64,000 bases of DNA from Streptococcus oralis (GTDB taxonomy: Bacteria > Bacillota > Bacilli > Lactobacillales > Streptococcaceae): positions 1,027,501-1,091,500 of the forward strand of contig NZ_CP046524.1 in the NCBI RefSeq assembly GCF_021497945.1, in the 5' to 3' direction. Shown piece after piece: positions 36,220 through 48,095 of the stretch. The notes beneath the pieces were generated by a model. It did not search any database, was not told where the DNA came from, and saw only the letters and a list, made by a program, of their open reading frames with translations. Positions within the stretch are counted from its first letter, which is position 1. Each line of letters opens with the position of its first letter. A program made the position numbers and the translations under genes.

Positions 36220-38379
36220 ATGGGATTAAAACATCTTGAGGACGTGACCTACTTCCGTCTCAATAACGAAATTAACCGTCCTGTTAATGGACAAATCATG
36301 CTTCATAAAGATAAAGAAGCCTTGGATGCTTTCTTTAAAGAAAATGTAGTTCCAAACACTATGGTTTTTGATTCAATCACTGATAAAATCAACTACCTCA
36401 TTGAACACAACTACATTGAAACAGCATTTATCAAGAAATACCGTCCAGAATTCTTGGAAGAATTGTCTCAATTTATCAAAGACCAAAACTTCCAATTCAA
36501 GTCATTCATGGCTGCCTATAAATTTTACAACCAGTACGCCTTGAAGACTAACGATGGTGAATATTACCTTGAAAGTATGGAAGACCGTGTCTTCTTTAAT
36601 GCGCTTTATTTTGCAGACGGGGATGAAGCTGTTGCGATTGATATTGCCAATGAAATCATCCACCAACGCTACCAACCTGCTACTCCTTCTTTCCTCAATG
36701 CCGGACGTGCTCGTCGTGGGGAATTGGTATCTTGCTTCTTGATCCAAGTGACGGATGATATGAACTCTATCGGACGTTCCATCAACTCAGCTCTTCAACT
36801 TTCACGTATTGGTGGTGGTGTGGGAATCACCCTCAGCAACCTTCGTGAAGCGGGCGCACCTATCAAAGGTTATGAAGGTGCCGCTTCTGGTGTCGTTCCA
36901 GTTATGAAACTCTTCGAGGACAGTTTCTCTTACTCAAACCAATTGGGGCAACGTCAAGGTGCTGGTGTTGTCTACCTCAACGTCTTTCACCCAGACATCA
37001 TCGCTTTCCTTTCCACTAAGAAAGAAAATGCCGATGAAAAAGTTCGTGTGAAGACCCTTTCACTTGGTGTTGTGGTACCCGATAAATTCTACGAATTGGC
37101 TCGCAAAAATGAAGAAATGTACCTCTTCAGCCCATACTCTGTAGAGCTAGAGTACGGTGTGCCATTCAACTACATCGACATCACTGAAAAATATGATGAA
37201 TTGGTCGCAAATCCAAACATCCGCAAGACAAAAATCAAGGCGCGTGATTTGGAAACTGAAATCTCTAAATTGCAACAAGAATCTGGCTACCCTTATGTAG
37301 TCAACATTGATACGGCTAACCGTGCGAACCCAGTAGATGGTAAGATTATCATGAGTAACTTGTGTTCTGAGATTCTTCAAGTTCAAGAACCAAGCTTGAT
37401 CAACGATGCTCAAGAATTCCTTCAAATGGGAACGGACGTTTCATGTAACCTTGGATCAACAAACGTGGTCAACATGATGACTTCACCTGACTTTGGTCGT
37501 TCTATTCGCGCTATGGTTCGTGCCCTTACTTTCGTTACAGATAGTTCACACATCGTAGCTGTTCCTACTATCGACCACGGAAATAGCTTGGCCCACACCT
37601 TTGGTCTTGGTGCCATGGGGCTTCATAGTTACCTTGCCCAACAACTGATTGAGTACGGATCACCTGAGTCAATTGAATTTACAAGCATCTACTTTATGCT
37701 TATGAACTACTGGACCTTGGTAGAATCTAATAACATAGCGCGTGAACGTGGTATCACCTTCCACAACTTTGAAAAATCAGACTATGCTAACGGAAGCTAC
37801 TTCGACAAGTACGTGACAGGCGAATTTGTTCCAAAATCAGACCGTGTTAAAGAACTCTTCAAAGACGTCTTTATCCCAAGTGCTGCTGACTGGGCTGAAC
37901 TTCGCGAAAAGGTTCAAGCAGATGGACTTTATCACCAAAACCGCCTTGCTGTTGCTCCAAATGGTTCTATCAGCTACATCAACGATGTTTCTGCTTCTAT
38001 CCACCCGATTACACAACGTATCGAAGAACGTCAAGAGAAGAAAATCGGTAAAATCTACTATCCAGCTGCAGGCTTGTCTACAGATACCATTCCTTACTAC
38101 ACTTCTGCTTATGACATGGATATGCGTAAGGTGATTGATGTTTACGCTGCCGCAACTGAACACGTGGATCAAGGGCTTTCACTCACCCTCTTCATGCGTA
38201 GCGACATTCCAAAAGGTCTTTACGAATGGAAGAAAGAAAACAAACAAACGACACGTGACCTATCTATCCTTCGTAACTATGCCTTTAACAAGGGTATCAA
38301 GTCTATCTACTACGTCCGTACCTTTACAGACGACGGTGGGGAAGTTGGTGCTAACCAATGTGAAAGCTGTGTGATTTAA
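36220..38379 (+). CDS. nrdE: class Ib ribonucleoside-diphosphate reductase, large subunit
   Basis: NrdE reduces ribonucleotides to deoxyribonucleotides using a radical supplied by NrdF. The 719-residue protein has the redox Cys in VSCFLIQVTDD, the active-site segment MSNLCSEILQ (thiyl Cys and Glu), the radical-transfer Tyr pair near SIYYVRTFTDD, and the C-terminal shuttle Cys pair CESCVI. It lacks the ATP-cone of class Ia enzymes. A terminator follows before nrdF. Confidence 0.97.
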   Translation: MGLKHLEDVTYFRLNNEINRPVNGQIMLHKDKEALDAFFKENVVPNTMVFDSITDKINYLIEHNYIETAFIKKYRPEFLEELSQFIKDQNFQFKSFMAAYKFYNQYALKTNDGEYYLESMEDRVFFNALYFADGDEAVAIDIANEIIHQRYQPATPSFLNAGRARRGELVSCFLIQVTDDMNSIGRSINSALQLSRIGGGVGITLSNLREAGAPIKGYEGAASGVVPVMKLFEDSFSYSNQLGQRQGAGVVYLNVFHPDIIAFLSTKKENADEKVRVKTLSLGVVVPDKFYELARKNEEMYLFSPYSVELEYGVPFNYIDITEKYDELVANPNIRKTKIKARDLETEISKLQQESGYPYVVNIDTANRANPVDGKIIMSNLCSEILQVQEPSLINDAQEFLQMGTDVSCNLGSTNVVNMMTSPDFGRSIRAMVRALTFVTDSSHIVAVPTIDHGNSLAHTFGLGAMGLHSYLAQQLIEYGSPESIEFTSIYFMLMNYWTLVESNNIARERGITFHNFEKSDYANGSYFDKYVTGEFVPKSDRVKELFKDVFIPSAADWAELREKVQADGLYHQNRLAVAPNGSISYINDVSASIHPITQRIEERQEKKIGKIYYPAAGLSTDTIPYYTSAYDMDMRKVIDVYAAATEHVDQGLSLTLFMRSDIPKGLYEWKKENKQTTRDLSILRNYAFNKGIKSIYYVRTFTDDGGEVGANQCESCVI

Positions 38380-38465
38380 TTTTTGCTTGAGGAAACTACA
38401 TTTTCTCAGATTAGTGATTCAATCACCGTGTTAGACTGGAATAAGCATCTATACTATGAAATAAC

Positions 38466-38489
38466 AAAAAGTCGGGCTTCCGACTTTTT
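38466..38489 (+). terminator. terminator between nrdE and nrdF
   Basis: AAAAAGTCGG / CCGACTTTTT with a 4-base loop lies between the two subunits, so nrdF is probably partly uncoupled and has its own promoter (AT-rich region 38500-38525). Confidence 0.75.
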
Positions 38490-38567
38490 GTGCGATACTC
38501 CTCTAGAATTATGATAAAATAGAAATAATTGTGAGCTCGCAATATTAAACACAGAAAGAGATTTCAA

Positions 38568-39530
38568 ATGGAAACTTACTACAAAGCCATTAACTGGAAT
38601 GCCATCGAAGATGTCATCGACAAATCAACTTGGGAAAAGCTGACGGAGCAATTCTGGCTCGACACTCGTATCCCCTTGTCAAATGACCTTGACGACTGGA
38701 GAAAACTGTCAAACAAAGAAAAAGACTTGGTAGGAAAAGTCTTTGGTGGTTTGACCCTTTTGGATACCATGCAATCTGAAACAGGAGTTCAGGCGCTTCG
38801 CTCAGACATCCGTACACCGCATGAAGAAGCTGTTTTCAACAACATCCAGTTTATGGAATCTGTCCACGCAAAATCTTACTCTTCTATCTTTTCAACCTTG
38901 AATACCAAGGCTGAAATTGAAGAAATCTTTGAATGGACCAACACCAACCCCTACCTACAAAGAAAAGCTGAAATTATCAACGAAATCTACCTCAATGGTA
39001 CACCTCTTGAAAAGAAGGTTGCCAGCGTTTTCCTTGAAACCTTCCTCTTCTACTCTGGTTTCTTTACACCACTTTACTATCTCGGTAACAACAAACTAGC
39101 CAACGTTGCGGAAATCATTAAACTGATCATCCGTGATGAGTCTGTTCACGGAACCTACATTGGTTACAAATTCCAACTTGGTTTCAACGAATTGCCTGAA
39201 GAAGAGCAAGAAAAACTCAAAGAATGGATGTACGACCTGCTCTACACTCTCTACGAAAACGAAGAGGGCTATACAGAAAGTCTCTATGACGGTGTTGGTT
39301 GGACTGAGGAAGTCAAAACCTTCCTTCGTTACAATGCCAATAAGGCCCTTATGAACCTAGGACAAGATCCACTCTTCCCAGATTCGGCTGATGATGTCAA
39401 TCCTATCGTTATGAACGGTATTTCAACAGGAACTTCTAACCACGACTTCTTCTCTCAAGTCGGAAATGGTTACCTCCTTGGTGAAGTTGAAGCCATGCAA
39501 GACGAGGATTACAACTACGGTTTAGACTAA
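38568..39530 (+). CDS. nrdF: class Ib ribonucleoside-diphosphate reductase, small subunit
   Basis: NrdF houses the dimetal-tyrosyl radical cofactor, probably Mn in vivo with the help of NrdI, which is not in this window. The 320-residue protein shows metal-ligand segments around FGGLTLLDTMQSETG, FNNIQFMESVHAKSYSSIF, FLETFLFYSGF and IIRDESVHGTYIG. It is set apart from nrdE by 188 bases with a terminator, so subunit ratio may be tuned at the transcript level. Confidence 0.96.
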   Translation: METYYKAINWNAIEDVIDKSTWEKLTEQFWLDTRIPLSNDLDDWRKLSNKEKDLVGKVFGGLTLLDTMQSETGVQALRSDIRTPHEEAVFNNIQFMESVHAKSYSSIFSTLNTKAEIEEIFEWTNTNPYLQRKAEIINEIYLNGTPLEKKVASVFLETFLFYSGFFTPLYYLGNNKLANVAEIIKLIIRDESVHGTYIGYKFQLGFNELPEEEQEKLKEWMYDLLYTLYENEEGYTESLYDGVGWTEEVKTFLRYNANKALMNLGQDPLFPDSADDVNPIVMNGISTGTSNHDFFSQVGNGYLLGEVEAMQDEDYNYGLD

Positions 39531-39547
39531 TTTGACCAATCATTCAA

Positions 39548-39585
39548 AATATCATGGTTTGTTTAAATAAACTATGATATTTTTG
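39548..39585 (+). terminator. terminator after nrdF
   Basis: AATATCAT / ATGATATT with a T-rich tail lies directly after nrdF and upstream of the lacR promoter. Confidence 0.65.
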
Positions 39586-39642
39586 TTTTTGTTTTATTTT
39601 GTTCTTTTTCTATTTGATTGATTGAGTGTTTTATGGTAAGAT
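39586..39642 (+). promoter_or_regulatory. lacR promoter and LacR-like box
   Basis: TTGATT (39614-39619), 17-base spacer and TAAGAT (39637-39642) form the promoter. Just upstream lies a 19-base T/G-rich element at 39586-39604 (TTTTTGTTTTATTTTGTTC) that recurs exactly upstream of the galactitol-type PTS operon at 51812-51830. It probably binds LacR, giving autoregulation. Confidence 0.6.
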
Positions 39643-39670
39643 AATAATAGTAGAAATCGAGGTGATAAGG

Positions 39671-40438
39671 ATGCTAAAGCAAGAAAAACTAGATAGTATT
39701 CTAGAAGCAGTAAACACAAAAGGCACTATTACTGTAAAAGAGATTATGGAGAGTCTTGATGTGTCAGATATGACAGCTCGCCGCTACTTACAAGAATTGG
39801 CAGATAAGGATTTGCTGGTTCGTGTGCACGGTGGTGCTGAAAAACTTCGTTCAGGTTCTCTCTTAAACAATGAACGCTCAAATGTTGAAAAACAAGGCTT
39901 GCAGATTGCTGAAAAACAAGAAATCAGCCGTTTTGCGGGTCATTTGATTGATGAAGGAGAGACTATTTTTATCGGTCCAGGAACAACCTTGGAGTGTTTT
40001 GCTCGTGAGCTTCCTATCGATAATATTCGTGTTGTAACAAACAGTCTTCCAGTTTTTCTCATCCTAAACGAACGAAAACTAACAGATTTGATTTTGATTG
40101 GTGGAAATTATCGCTCTATCACTGGTGCTTTTGTAGGGACACTCACCTTGCAGGATTTGACCAATCTTCAGTTCTCTAAGGCTTTTGTAAGTTGTAATGG
40201 TATTAAGGATAAGGCTATTGCCACCTTTAGTGAAGAAGAGGGCGAGGCTCAACGAATCGCCTTGAACAATGCCAATAAAAAATACTTACTGGCAGACCAC
40301 AGCAAGTTTAATAAGTTTGATTTTTACACTTTTTACAATATCTCAGAGATTGATACCATCGTTTCAGATTCTAAACTGAGTCAGGAGACATTTAAAGATT
40401 TGTCGAAACAAACAACCATTCTTTTATCAAAACCATAA
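39671..40438 (+). CDS. lacR: DeoR-family lactose repressor
   Basis: LacR represses the tagatose-6-phosphate operon and is released by tagatose-6-phosphate or related sugar phosphates. The start is the ATG at 39671 (MLKQEKLDSILEAVNTKG), preceded by GAGGTGATAAGG. The helix-turn-helix covers residues about 18-40 (TVKEIMESLDVSDMTARRYL). The sensor half follows the DeoR pattern with GETIFIGPGTTLECFA, VVTNSLPVF and LADHSKFNK. It is divergent in layout from the convergent lacG end, with a shared terminator. Confidence 0.93.
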   Translation: MLKQEKLDSILEAVNTKGTITVKEIMESLDVSDMTARRYLQELADKDLLVRVHGGAEKLRSGSLLNNERSNVEKQGLQIAEKQEISRFAGHLIDEGETIFIGPGTTLECFARELPIDNIRVVTNSLPVFLILNERKLTDLILIGGNYRSITGAFVGTLTLQDLTNLQFSKAFVSCNGIKDKAIATFSEEEGEAQRIALNNANKKYLLADHSKFNKFDFYTFYNISEIDTIVSDSKLSQETFKDLSKQTTILLSKP

Positions 40439-40469
40439 AAATTCCCCTACCTTTTGGTGGGGAATTTTT
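40437..40469. terminator. bidirectional terminator between lacR and lacG
   Basis: AAAATTCCCC / GGGGAATTTT with an 11-base loop serves both convergent genes. Confidence 0.85.
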
Positions 40470-40477
40470 GTTGAATT

Positions 40478-42086
<1,609 letters not shown>

Positions 42087-43778
42087 TTAATCGAATTGCG
42101 CTTGAACAAAGGCAAGAGCGCCTTTTCCGTCACGAGTCAGTTTAATGTATTGGCCACCTTCTGTCTTAGCAAGTTTGATACCAAGTTTGTCGGTTTCGGC
42201 CTTCATGTCTTCAAAGTTAGAAGCTACCTGAGGAGCAAGGATAACCAGATCAAACTCAGGCAACATTTCACGGTGAGCTCCATAGCCACCAGCTGCTGCT
42301 TTAACAGGAACTTTGTATTCTGCTGCCGCTTTGTTTAGAGCATTTGCAAGGAGACCACTTGTACCTCCTCCTGCACAGAGAACGAGAACATTTGTTTCTT
42401 CTGTGATTGTGTTTTGCGCTGCTTCTACACCTGCTTTTTCAAGAATAGCATCTGCTTTGGCAGTATTGAAGTTTGCAGCTACTTTTTCTTTTAATTCATC
42501 ATTAACTTTACCAGAACGCTCTTCTTCAAGGATTTGTTCATCATAGACTTTAAGGAATGGATAGTAAATGACAATGTCAACAACGATTAGAAGGGCAGCA
42601 AGAATGAACGATAGAACTTGGAAGTTTGTACCGAGAACAATACCGAGCGGACCTGGTGTTGTCCAAGGAAGGTTGGCAGTAAATGAGTTCATGCCGAGCG
42701 TTTCAATGAAGAATTTAAAGATCCATACGTTTGCGATTGGAGCAAAGATGAATGGAATAAAGAAGATTGGGTTCAAGACTAGCGGAGCACCAAACAGGAT
42801 TGGTTCGTTCACACCGAAGAAGGTTGGTACTACTGACGCACGTCCGATTGCACGGTTTCGTTTCGATTTGGTCAACCACATGAACATGAATGGAACAACC
42901 AGTGTCGCACCAGTACCACCCATGGTAACGATAAACATTTGTGTACCAGAAGTAAGAATCTTGTCAGCGTGCATACCTTGTTGGAGAAGGTTCAAGTTGA
43001 CTTCGGCATTTGCATAGGTAATAGCTGCGATTGCTGGCTCGACGATTGAAGGACCGTGGATACCAACAAACCAGAAGAAGGCAAAGGCACCAAAGATAAT
43101 CGTAATACCTAGATAACCATCAGCAGCAGAGAATAATGGTGCAAAGAATTTACCGATTGATTCAGCTACGCTTGCACCAACAAAATGACGAGCTAGTAAA
43201 TCAAGAGCATAAAGAGAAACCACTGATAGAGTGAATGGAATCACATCTTTAAATACTTGTGAGATATTTGGTGGAACTTCGTCAGGCATACGAATAGTGA
43301 CGTTGTTCTTAACACAAACCTTATAGATGGCTACGGTAACAAAGGCTGCGAGGAAGGCTGAAAGCAAACCTTTTGTCCCAAGGAAACCTGTCGCAAAACC
43401 ACCTTCAATCGGATCAGCTGCTAACATCAACAAACCAACAATTGCTGCCAAAAGTGTTGACATATAGTTGATTTGGTTAGTTTTCTCCATGCTACGGTTA
43501 ACTGAGTCCGTCAAAGATTTAGCTGTTGTCCCAGCTACCAAAAGAGCCAGAATTCCCATTGAATAGCTGTAAGGTTTCATCAGAAAGGCTACAACTTCAT
43601 CAGACCATTTAAAACCCCATGAATTAGGAACAAAGGCAATCAAGATAAAGATACTTGAGAAGAGAATGACTGGCATACCAGCAATGAAACCATCACGAAT
43701 AGCACGAAGGTAGATATTACGAGACAGTTTTTCAAAGAAAGGCTTTCCTTTCTCGATGAATGCAATTAGTTTGTTCAT
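42087..43778 (-). CDS. lacE: lactose PTS transporter subunit IIBC
   Basis: LacE imports and phosphorylates lactose. The 563-residue protein has an N-terminal IIC domain (about 1-430) with some ten membrane segments, including [14 protein letters not shown] (sugar-site region) and [15 protein letters not shown] linker leads to the IIB domain with the phosphorylated Cys in [14 protein letters not shown]. It overlaps lacF by one base, so IIA and IIBC are coupled. Confidence 0.97.
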   Translation of the reverse strand: MNKLIAFIEKGKPFFEKLSRNIYLRAIRDGFIAGMPVILFSSIFILIAFVPNSWGFKWSDEVVAFLMKPYSYSMGILALLVAGTTAKSLTDSVNRSMEKTNQINYMSTLLAAIVGLLMLAADPIEGGFATGFLGTKGLLSAFLAAFVTVAIYKVCVKNNVTIRMPDEVPPNISQVFKDVIPFTLSVVSLYALDLLARHFVGASVAESIGKFFAPLFSAADGYLGITIIFGAFAFFWFVGIHGPSIVEPAIAAITYANAEVNLNLLQQGMHADKILTSGTQMFIVTMGGTGATLVVPFMFMWLTKSKRNRAIGRASVVPTFFGVNEPILFGAPLVLNPIFFIPFIFAPIANVWIFKFFIETLGMNSFTANLPWTTPGPLGIVLGTNFQVLSFILAALLIVVDIVIYYPFLKVYDEQILEEERSGKVNDELKEKVAANFNTAKADAILEKAGVEAAQNTITEETNVLVLCAGGGTSGLLANALNKAAAEYKVPVKAAAGGYGAHREMLPEFDLVILAPQVASNFEDMKAETDKLGIKLAKTEGGQYIKLTRDGKGALAFVQAQFD

Positions 43779-44095
43779 TACTTAACTCCTCTCTTGTAGA
43801 GTTCGATTAAATGGTGCATCAAATCTTTTAATAAGATAGTTGTCATCAAGTGATCTTGACCGTGCATCATGGTTACACTATAAGCCAAATCTTCGCCAGC
43901 TGCTTCCTTGGTCAATAGACTTGTTTGAGCGTGGTGAGCCTCTGCGATACAGCTACCAGCTTCCTCTACAAGAGCGTCCGCTTTTGCAAAATCACCAGCT
44001 TCAGCAGCCTTCAAGGCTTCCAATAGTTTTGAACGAGCATCGCCAGCATAGGCTACGATTTCAAAACCTAACAATGTTACTTCTTCTCTATTCAT
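43778..44095 (-). CDS. lacF: lactose PTS transporter subunit IIA
   Basis: LacF carries phosphate from HPr to the IIB domain of LacE. The 105-residue helical protein has the phospho-His segment [16 protein letters not shown] and the trimer-stabilising [24 protein letters not shown] lies upstream. It lies 36 bases after lacT. Confidence 0.97.
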   Translation of the reverse strand: MNREEVTLLGFEIVAYAGDARSKLLEALKAAEAGDFAKADALVEEAGSCIAEAHHAQTSLLTKEAAGEDLAYSVTMMHGQDHLMTTILLKDLMHHLIELYKRGVK

Positions 44096-44130
44096 GATAG
44101 AATTCTCCTTATGTATTTTTAATTAAATTT

Positions 44131-44967
44131 TTATGACAATAAACGTTGGATATGTAGAACTAGATAAACTCGCTCACTCTTATACAAATCAAGACCCGTA
44201 TGTTGCATAATCACATCATAGATCTTGGAACCAATCTCGAACGCTTTTGGATAGGATTGTTTAATATGATCTTCCATATCCAGAAGTGATTGGTTATCAT
44301 CTCTGGAACGGTCTAAATAATCCAAAAAATAGTTGAGATGAATCATAAAGCGATCATAGAAATGGTTATTCTCTTTGGTTCGTTGAATAGCGTAACTCTT
44401 CAGCACTTCTTCAACATTCCTGAGAATTTCTTTCCTCTTATCAATCGACTCAACCACTTGAACTTCATTCTCCCCTTCGGCATTGATGAAATGATAAGCG
44501 ATCCGAATAATTTCATCCTCAGGGAAATGATCTGTCAACTTCTGACGATAAATTTCAAAAGCTTCCTTTGCGATTTGAAAAGCTACAGGATACTTGGCAG
44601 AAATATCTGGCAAATTACTATCCTTGTACCTTCCTTGTGTTAGAGCTTGATAAGAACAGTAAATATGATCTGTCAAGGTTACGTAGAGATACTCTTGAAT
44701 TGGATAATGATATTTCTTTGATAGCTTATCAATGATTTCATAAGTCACTGTGATAAAATCAAGCGGAACATCTTTGAGGAGAGCCATAAAGTTTTCTCTT
44801 GACTCTTCGGTCTTCATCCGAAAGATTTTCTCAACCTGATGTTCAGCAATCAAATCCCCTTTCTTCTTTCCAAATGTAATCCCCTTACCAATCACAATCA
44901 CTTCTTCTCCTTTATCATTTCTGACAAGCGAGACATTGTGATTCATTGGATTTAGAATTCGATACAT
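44131..44967 (-). CDS. lacT: BglG-family transcription antiterminator LacT
   Basis: LacT binds a ribonucleic antiterminator (RAT) in its own leader and prevents termination when lactose is transported. Residues 1-55 form the RNA-binding CAT domain (MYRILNPMNHNVSLVRND, VIGKGITFGKKKGD). Two PRD domains follow, with conserved His in ITVTYEIIDKL, VTLTDHIYCSYQ, RIAYHFINAEGE and LNYFLDYLDRS. Length 278 is typical. Its RAT and terminator lie in the leader at 45005-45086. Confidence 0.95.
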   Translation of the reverse strand: MYRILNPMNHNVSLVRNDKGEEVIVIGKGITFGKKKGDLIAEHQVEKIFRMKTEESRENFMALLKDVPLDFITVTYEIIDKLSKKYHYPIQEYLYVTLTDHIYCSYQALTQGRYKDSNLPDISAKYPVAFQIAKEAFEIYRQKLTDHFPEDEIIRIAYHFINAEGENEVQVVESIDKRKEILRNVEEVLKSYAIQRTKENNHFYDRFMIHLNYFLDYLDRSRDDNQSLLDMEDHIKQSYPKAFEIGSKIYDVIMQHTGLDLYKSERVYLVLHIQRLLS

Positions 44968-45004
44968 GTCAACCTCCTTTGATATCTTAAAGGTATATGA
45001 GTAT

Positions 45005-45086
45005 AAAAAATGACCACAAATGAACTAGAAAATCAGCCGATTTCTAATTCACCTGTGATCATGCCTAATATTACTTAGTAACACTC
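45005..45086 (-). promoter_or_regulatory. RAT antiterminator and terminator in the lacT leader
   Basis: Minus strand 45086-45057 (GAGTGTTACT ... ATTAGGCATGATC) fits the RAT pattern bound by BglG-type proteins. It overlaps the left arm of a long terminator stem (ATGATCACAGGTGAATTAGA pairing with its complement near 45011-45030) followed by TTTTTT. LacT binding should favour the RAT and let lacTFEG be read. Confidence 0.85.
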
Positions 45087-45109
45087 ACCTTGTATTAACT
45101 TGTGATTTA

Positions 45110-45146
45110 AGTATAGCACAAGTAAGTTATTTTGTAAACCTTTACA
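45110..45146 (-). promoter_or_regulatory. lacT promoter with cre-like palindrome
   Basis: TTTACA (45138-45133), 17-base spacer and TATACT (45115-45110) on the minus strand form the promoter. The -35 lies inside the palindrome TGTAAACCTTTACA (45133-45146), which fits the CcpA cre pattern TGWAARCGYTWNCW with one mismatch. Glucose repression of lacTFEG is therefore expected. Confidence 0.7.
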
Positions 45147-45201
45147 TACAACTTTTTTTAAAATTTTTTTAGATTCATGTTCCTAACCTAGGAGGACTTG
45201 C

Positions 45202-46182
45202 TTACACGCGTTCAGTCCATGAAGTCGCTGTTGTTTGAAGAACCTTGTTGAGTTCGTCAATGTTTTCAAAACCTGTTGTGCGTAGCCATTCACGAGCTGC
45301 TGCTTCACCGTCTTTGATGTAGGCTTCAACTGATCCAGCCCATGTTGCACGTCCACAAAGAACGCCGTTGAAGTTTGCGCCTGATTCGTGGGCAAATACT
45401 AGCGTTTCTTGGAAGAGTTTTGCTGATACACCAGCACTCAAGTAGATGTATGGCAAGTTCGTTGCTTCATCTTGTGCTTTGAAGAAGGCTGCTGCTTCTT
45501 CACGTGTATGAACGATTTCTCCGTCGCCAAAGCCTTCAACGTATTTAACATTAACTGGAACTTCTACTTTCAAGACATCGATGTTGAAGCGTGGATCTGA
45601 GAAGACTTTCATGGCACCGATAACCTTGTGAGGTTTCACTTTTGCGTATTCTGCAGAACCTGCGTCAGCAATTTTTTCATCGTAAGCCAAGATTTCAAGG
45701 AAGAAAGGAATGTCTTCCGCCACACACTCAGAACCGATGCGTTCGATGTAGGCTTGTTTTTCTTGGTTGAGTTCGTCAGAACTGTCTACGTCATAGTAAA
45801 GCAAGAACTTAACAGCATCTGCGCCTTGTTCCTTGATGCGTTTGGCAGACCAAACATCCAAGCAGTCAGGCAAGCGTTTGGTGCTTGTTGTGTCGTAGCC
45901 AGTTTTCTCATAAGCAAGGAGAAGACCAGCATTTGGATCAAGCGCTTTTGTAGCTGGAAGACCATACTCTGGGTCGAGAAGCATAGAGGATGCGTATTTT
46001 GTCAATTCATCTGCTACCAAGACCTTGAGTTCTTCCATTTGAGCAACTGTTGGTTCTTCCGTTTGGTATTGAGCCATGAGGCGTTTCAAAGCGCCACGTT
46101 GGTCAAAAGCAAGGGCTGAGATAATGCCGTTCTCGTCAGAGAGTTTTTTCAAGCAAGCGCGTTTATTTTCTGTTAAAACCAT
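45202..46182 (-). CDS. lacD: tagatose 1,6-diphosphate aldolase
   Basis: LacD cleaves tagatose-1,6-bisphosphate to dihydroxyacetone phosphate and glyceraldehyde-3-phosphate. The 326-residue class I aldolase shows the Schiff-base Lys segment [14 protein letters not shown], preceded by [15 protein letters not shown] and [15 protein letters not shown]. It starts 1 base before the lacC stop region, in tight order lacA-B-C-D. Some streptococcal LacD paralogues regulate virulence; that is not shown here. Confidence 0.96.
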   Translation of the reverse strand: MVLTENKRACLKKLSDENGIISALAFDQRGALKRLMAQYQTEEPTVAQMEELKVLVADELTKYASSMLLDPEYGLPATKALDPNAGLLLAYEKTGYDTTSTKRLPDCLDVWSAKRIKEQGADAVKFLLYYDVDSSDELNQEKQAYIERIGSECVAEDIPFFLEILAYDEKIADAGSAEYAKVKPHKVIGAMKVFSDPRFNIDVLKVEVPVNVKYVEGFGDGEIVHTREEAAAFFKAQDEATNLPYIYLSAGVSAKLFQETLVFAHESGANFNGVLCGRATWAGSVEAYIKDGEAAAREWLRTTGFENIDELNKVLQTTATSWTERV

Positions 46183-46183
46183 T

Positions 46184-47113
46184 TTATACCTCTTTTACTA
46201 TTAATTGATCATATAAAGCTTGATAGTTGGCCATATTGACATGACCTGTCATCTTTTCTTGGGCATTGAGCATACCAAGGACATTGGCCTTGATGAGGAG
46301 TTCTTGGTCAGATTCCTTATGAAGAAGACCTGATGAAATACCTGCAACAGTAGAATCTCCGGATCCAACTGGGTTAACTACTTGAATTCTCGGAATATCT
46401 ACCTTGTAGAAAATATCACCATGTTTGGCGAAAGCACCATTTGCACCAAGTGAAACGATTATCCACTCAATCCCTGCAAATAAAGGCTCTTGAAGAACTT
46501 CTTTTAATTCATCCAAATCCTCAGAAACTTCTCTCCCAAGAAGCTGAGACAATTCCTCATTATTGGGTTTGATTACTGTTGGTTTGTGGGGTGATTCAAG
46601 AACTGCCTGAAGAGCTGCACCTGAGCAATCCAGAACAACTGGTTTCCCTGCTTGATTAGCAAGCTCTACCAATCTCGCATAATAATCAACTGGAAGCCCA
46701 GCTGGCAGACTACCTGAAATAGCGACTACTTCCACAGTGTCAAGGAGATTCTCGAAATGAGCCAAGAAATCTCGCCCTTCTTGTTCCAAAACTTCAGGCC
46801 CTTTTTCAAGGATTTCTGTTTGGTTGTCTCCGTGCAGAATAGCGATACAGTTACGAGTCTCTCCTTGAATGGAGAAGAAACGTCTCGTTACTTTATCATC
46901 GATATGCTCTACTAAAAACTCACCAAGTTTACCACCGACCAAACCGGTAGCAACAACAGAATCACCAAATTCTGAAAGAACTCGTGTAACATTGAGACCT
47001 TTACCACCAGCTGTCTTGGTCACGTCCACCACACGGTTGACAGTGTCAATTTTTAATTCATCCAAAGGATAAGAAATATCAATGGATGGATTCATTGTGA
47101 CTGTTAAAATCAT
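46184..47113 (-). CDS. lacC: tagatose-6-phosphate kinase
   Basis: LacC phosphorylates tagatose-6-phosphate at C1 using ATP. The 309-residue PfkB/ribokinase-type protein has the N-terminal sugar site [14 protein letters not shown] and [12 protein letters not shown]. The C-terminal ATP/anion hole with catalytic Asp is [27 protein letters not shown] lies upstream. It sits between lacB and lacD with minimal spacing. Confidence 0.96.
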   Translation of the reverse strand: MILTVTMNPSIDISYPLDELKIDTVNRVVDVTKTAGGKGLNVTRVLSEFGDSVVATGLVGGKLGEFLVEHIDDKVTRRFFSIQGETRNCIAILHGDNQTEILEKGPEVLEQEGRDFLAHFENLLDTVEVVAISGSLPAGLPVDYYARLVELANQAGKPVVLDCSGAALQAVLESPHKPTVIKPNNEELSQLLGREVSEDLDELKEVLQEPLFAGIEWIIVSLGANGAFAKHGDIFYKVDIPRIQVVNPVGSGDSTVAGISSGLLHKESDQELLIKANVLGMLNAQEKMTGHVNMANYQALYDQLIVKEV

Positions 47114-47123
47114 GCGTCACCTC

Positions 47124-47639
47124 TTAGTCGTGGTATTCACCGCGATCCCATTTTTCAAGGAATTCTGTAAAGAAGTTTGCATCTGCTTGATGAGCATTGT
47201 GAGTTTCAACGTGCTCAATTTTCGCAATCAATTTTTTGTTTTCTTCTGATGGTTTGTATTCAGCATTGATGAAAGCTTCAATGATGTCGCACATGAGCAA
47301 TTCACCAGTGATTTTACCACCAAAACCAATAACATTGGCGTTCAATTGTTCTTTTGCATAAAGAGCTGTTGTCATATCACGAACCAAGGCAGAACGAACT
47401 CCTGGAACTTTATTTACAGCGTTGTTGATACCAACACCAGTACCACAGATACATACCCCAAGATCAGCTTGACCGCTAGTTACAGCTTCACCAACTTTTT
47501 TACCAAAGATTGGGTAGTGAGTACGTGTGTGGTCATAGGTACCAAAGTCGATGACTTCATATCCTTTTGATTTCAAAAATTCTGAAACCGCCATTTTTTC
47601 ATCTGTTACGATGTGGTCACATCCAATTGCAATTCTCAT
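47124..47639 (-). CDS. lacB: galactose-6-phosphate isomerase subunit LacB
   Basis: LacA and LacB together isomerise galactose-6-phosphate to tagatose-6-phosphate. LacB (171 residues) belongs to the RpiB/LacAB fold: [35 protein letters not shown] (catalytic Cys region) and [11 protein letters not shown]. It follows lacA by 30 bases. Both subunits are needed for activity. Confidence 0.97.
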   Translation of the reverse strand: MRIAIGCDHIVTDEKMAVSEFLKSKGYEVIDFGTYDHTRTHYPIFGKKVGEAVTSGQADLGVCICGTGVGINNAVNKVPGVRSALVRDMTTALYAKEQLNANVIGFGGKITGELLMCDIIEAFINAEYKPSEENKKLIAKIEHVETHNAHQADANFFTEFLEKWDRGEYHD

Positions 47640-47669
47640 TTTTAACTTACCTTTCTTACTGTAATCTAA

Positions 47670-48095
47670 TTAGCACATTTTGTTCAACATATCCACACGA
47701 ATTTGGTGACGACCACCGTCGTATTTACCGTTAACAAAACCTTTAGCAATATTTTTAGCCAATTCATCACCAACAAGTTGTGCACCCATAGTGATCATAC
47801 GTGAGTTGTTGTGTCCACGAGTCATATAAGCTGAACGTTCGTCAGATACTTCTGCGGCAACCATTCCTTTGATCTTTGTTGCGACCATAAATGGACCAGC
47901 TCCATAAGCATCAATCACGATACCAAGATTTTGCTCTTCTTTGTTTACTTCTGCAGCAACAGCAAGAGTCACATCAACAAAATCTTGACCTTCAGCTGTA
48001 ACATCCACAACGTGGAAGTTTTCTTTTTCCAAGAAGTCTTTCACAACTTCTTTCAATCTCAAACCTGCAGCATCTGCACCGATAACAATAGACAT
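47670..48095 (-). CDS. lacA: galactose-6-phosphate isomerase subunit LacA
   Basis: LacA (141 residues) is the partner subunit of LacB in galactose-6-phosphate isomerase. It shares the fold ([20 protein letters not shown]) but lacks the catalytic Cys loop of LacB, having [18 protein letters not shown] in its place. It is the first gene of lacABCD and is preceded by a LacR-controlled promoter with a leader of about 220 bases. Confidence 0.96.
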   Translation of the reverse strand: MSIVIGADAAGLRLKEVVKDFLEKENFHVVDVTAEGQDFVDVTLAVAAEVNKEEQNLGIVIDAYGAGPFMVATKIKGMVAAEVSDERSAYMTRGHNNSRMITMGAQLVGDELAKNIAKGFVNGKYDGGRHQIRVDMLNKMC

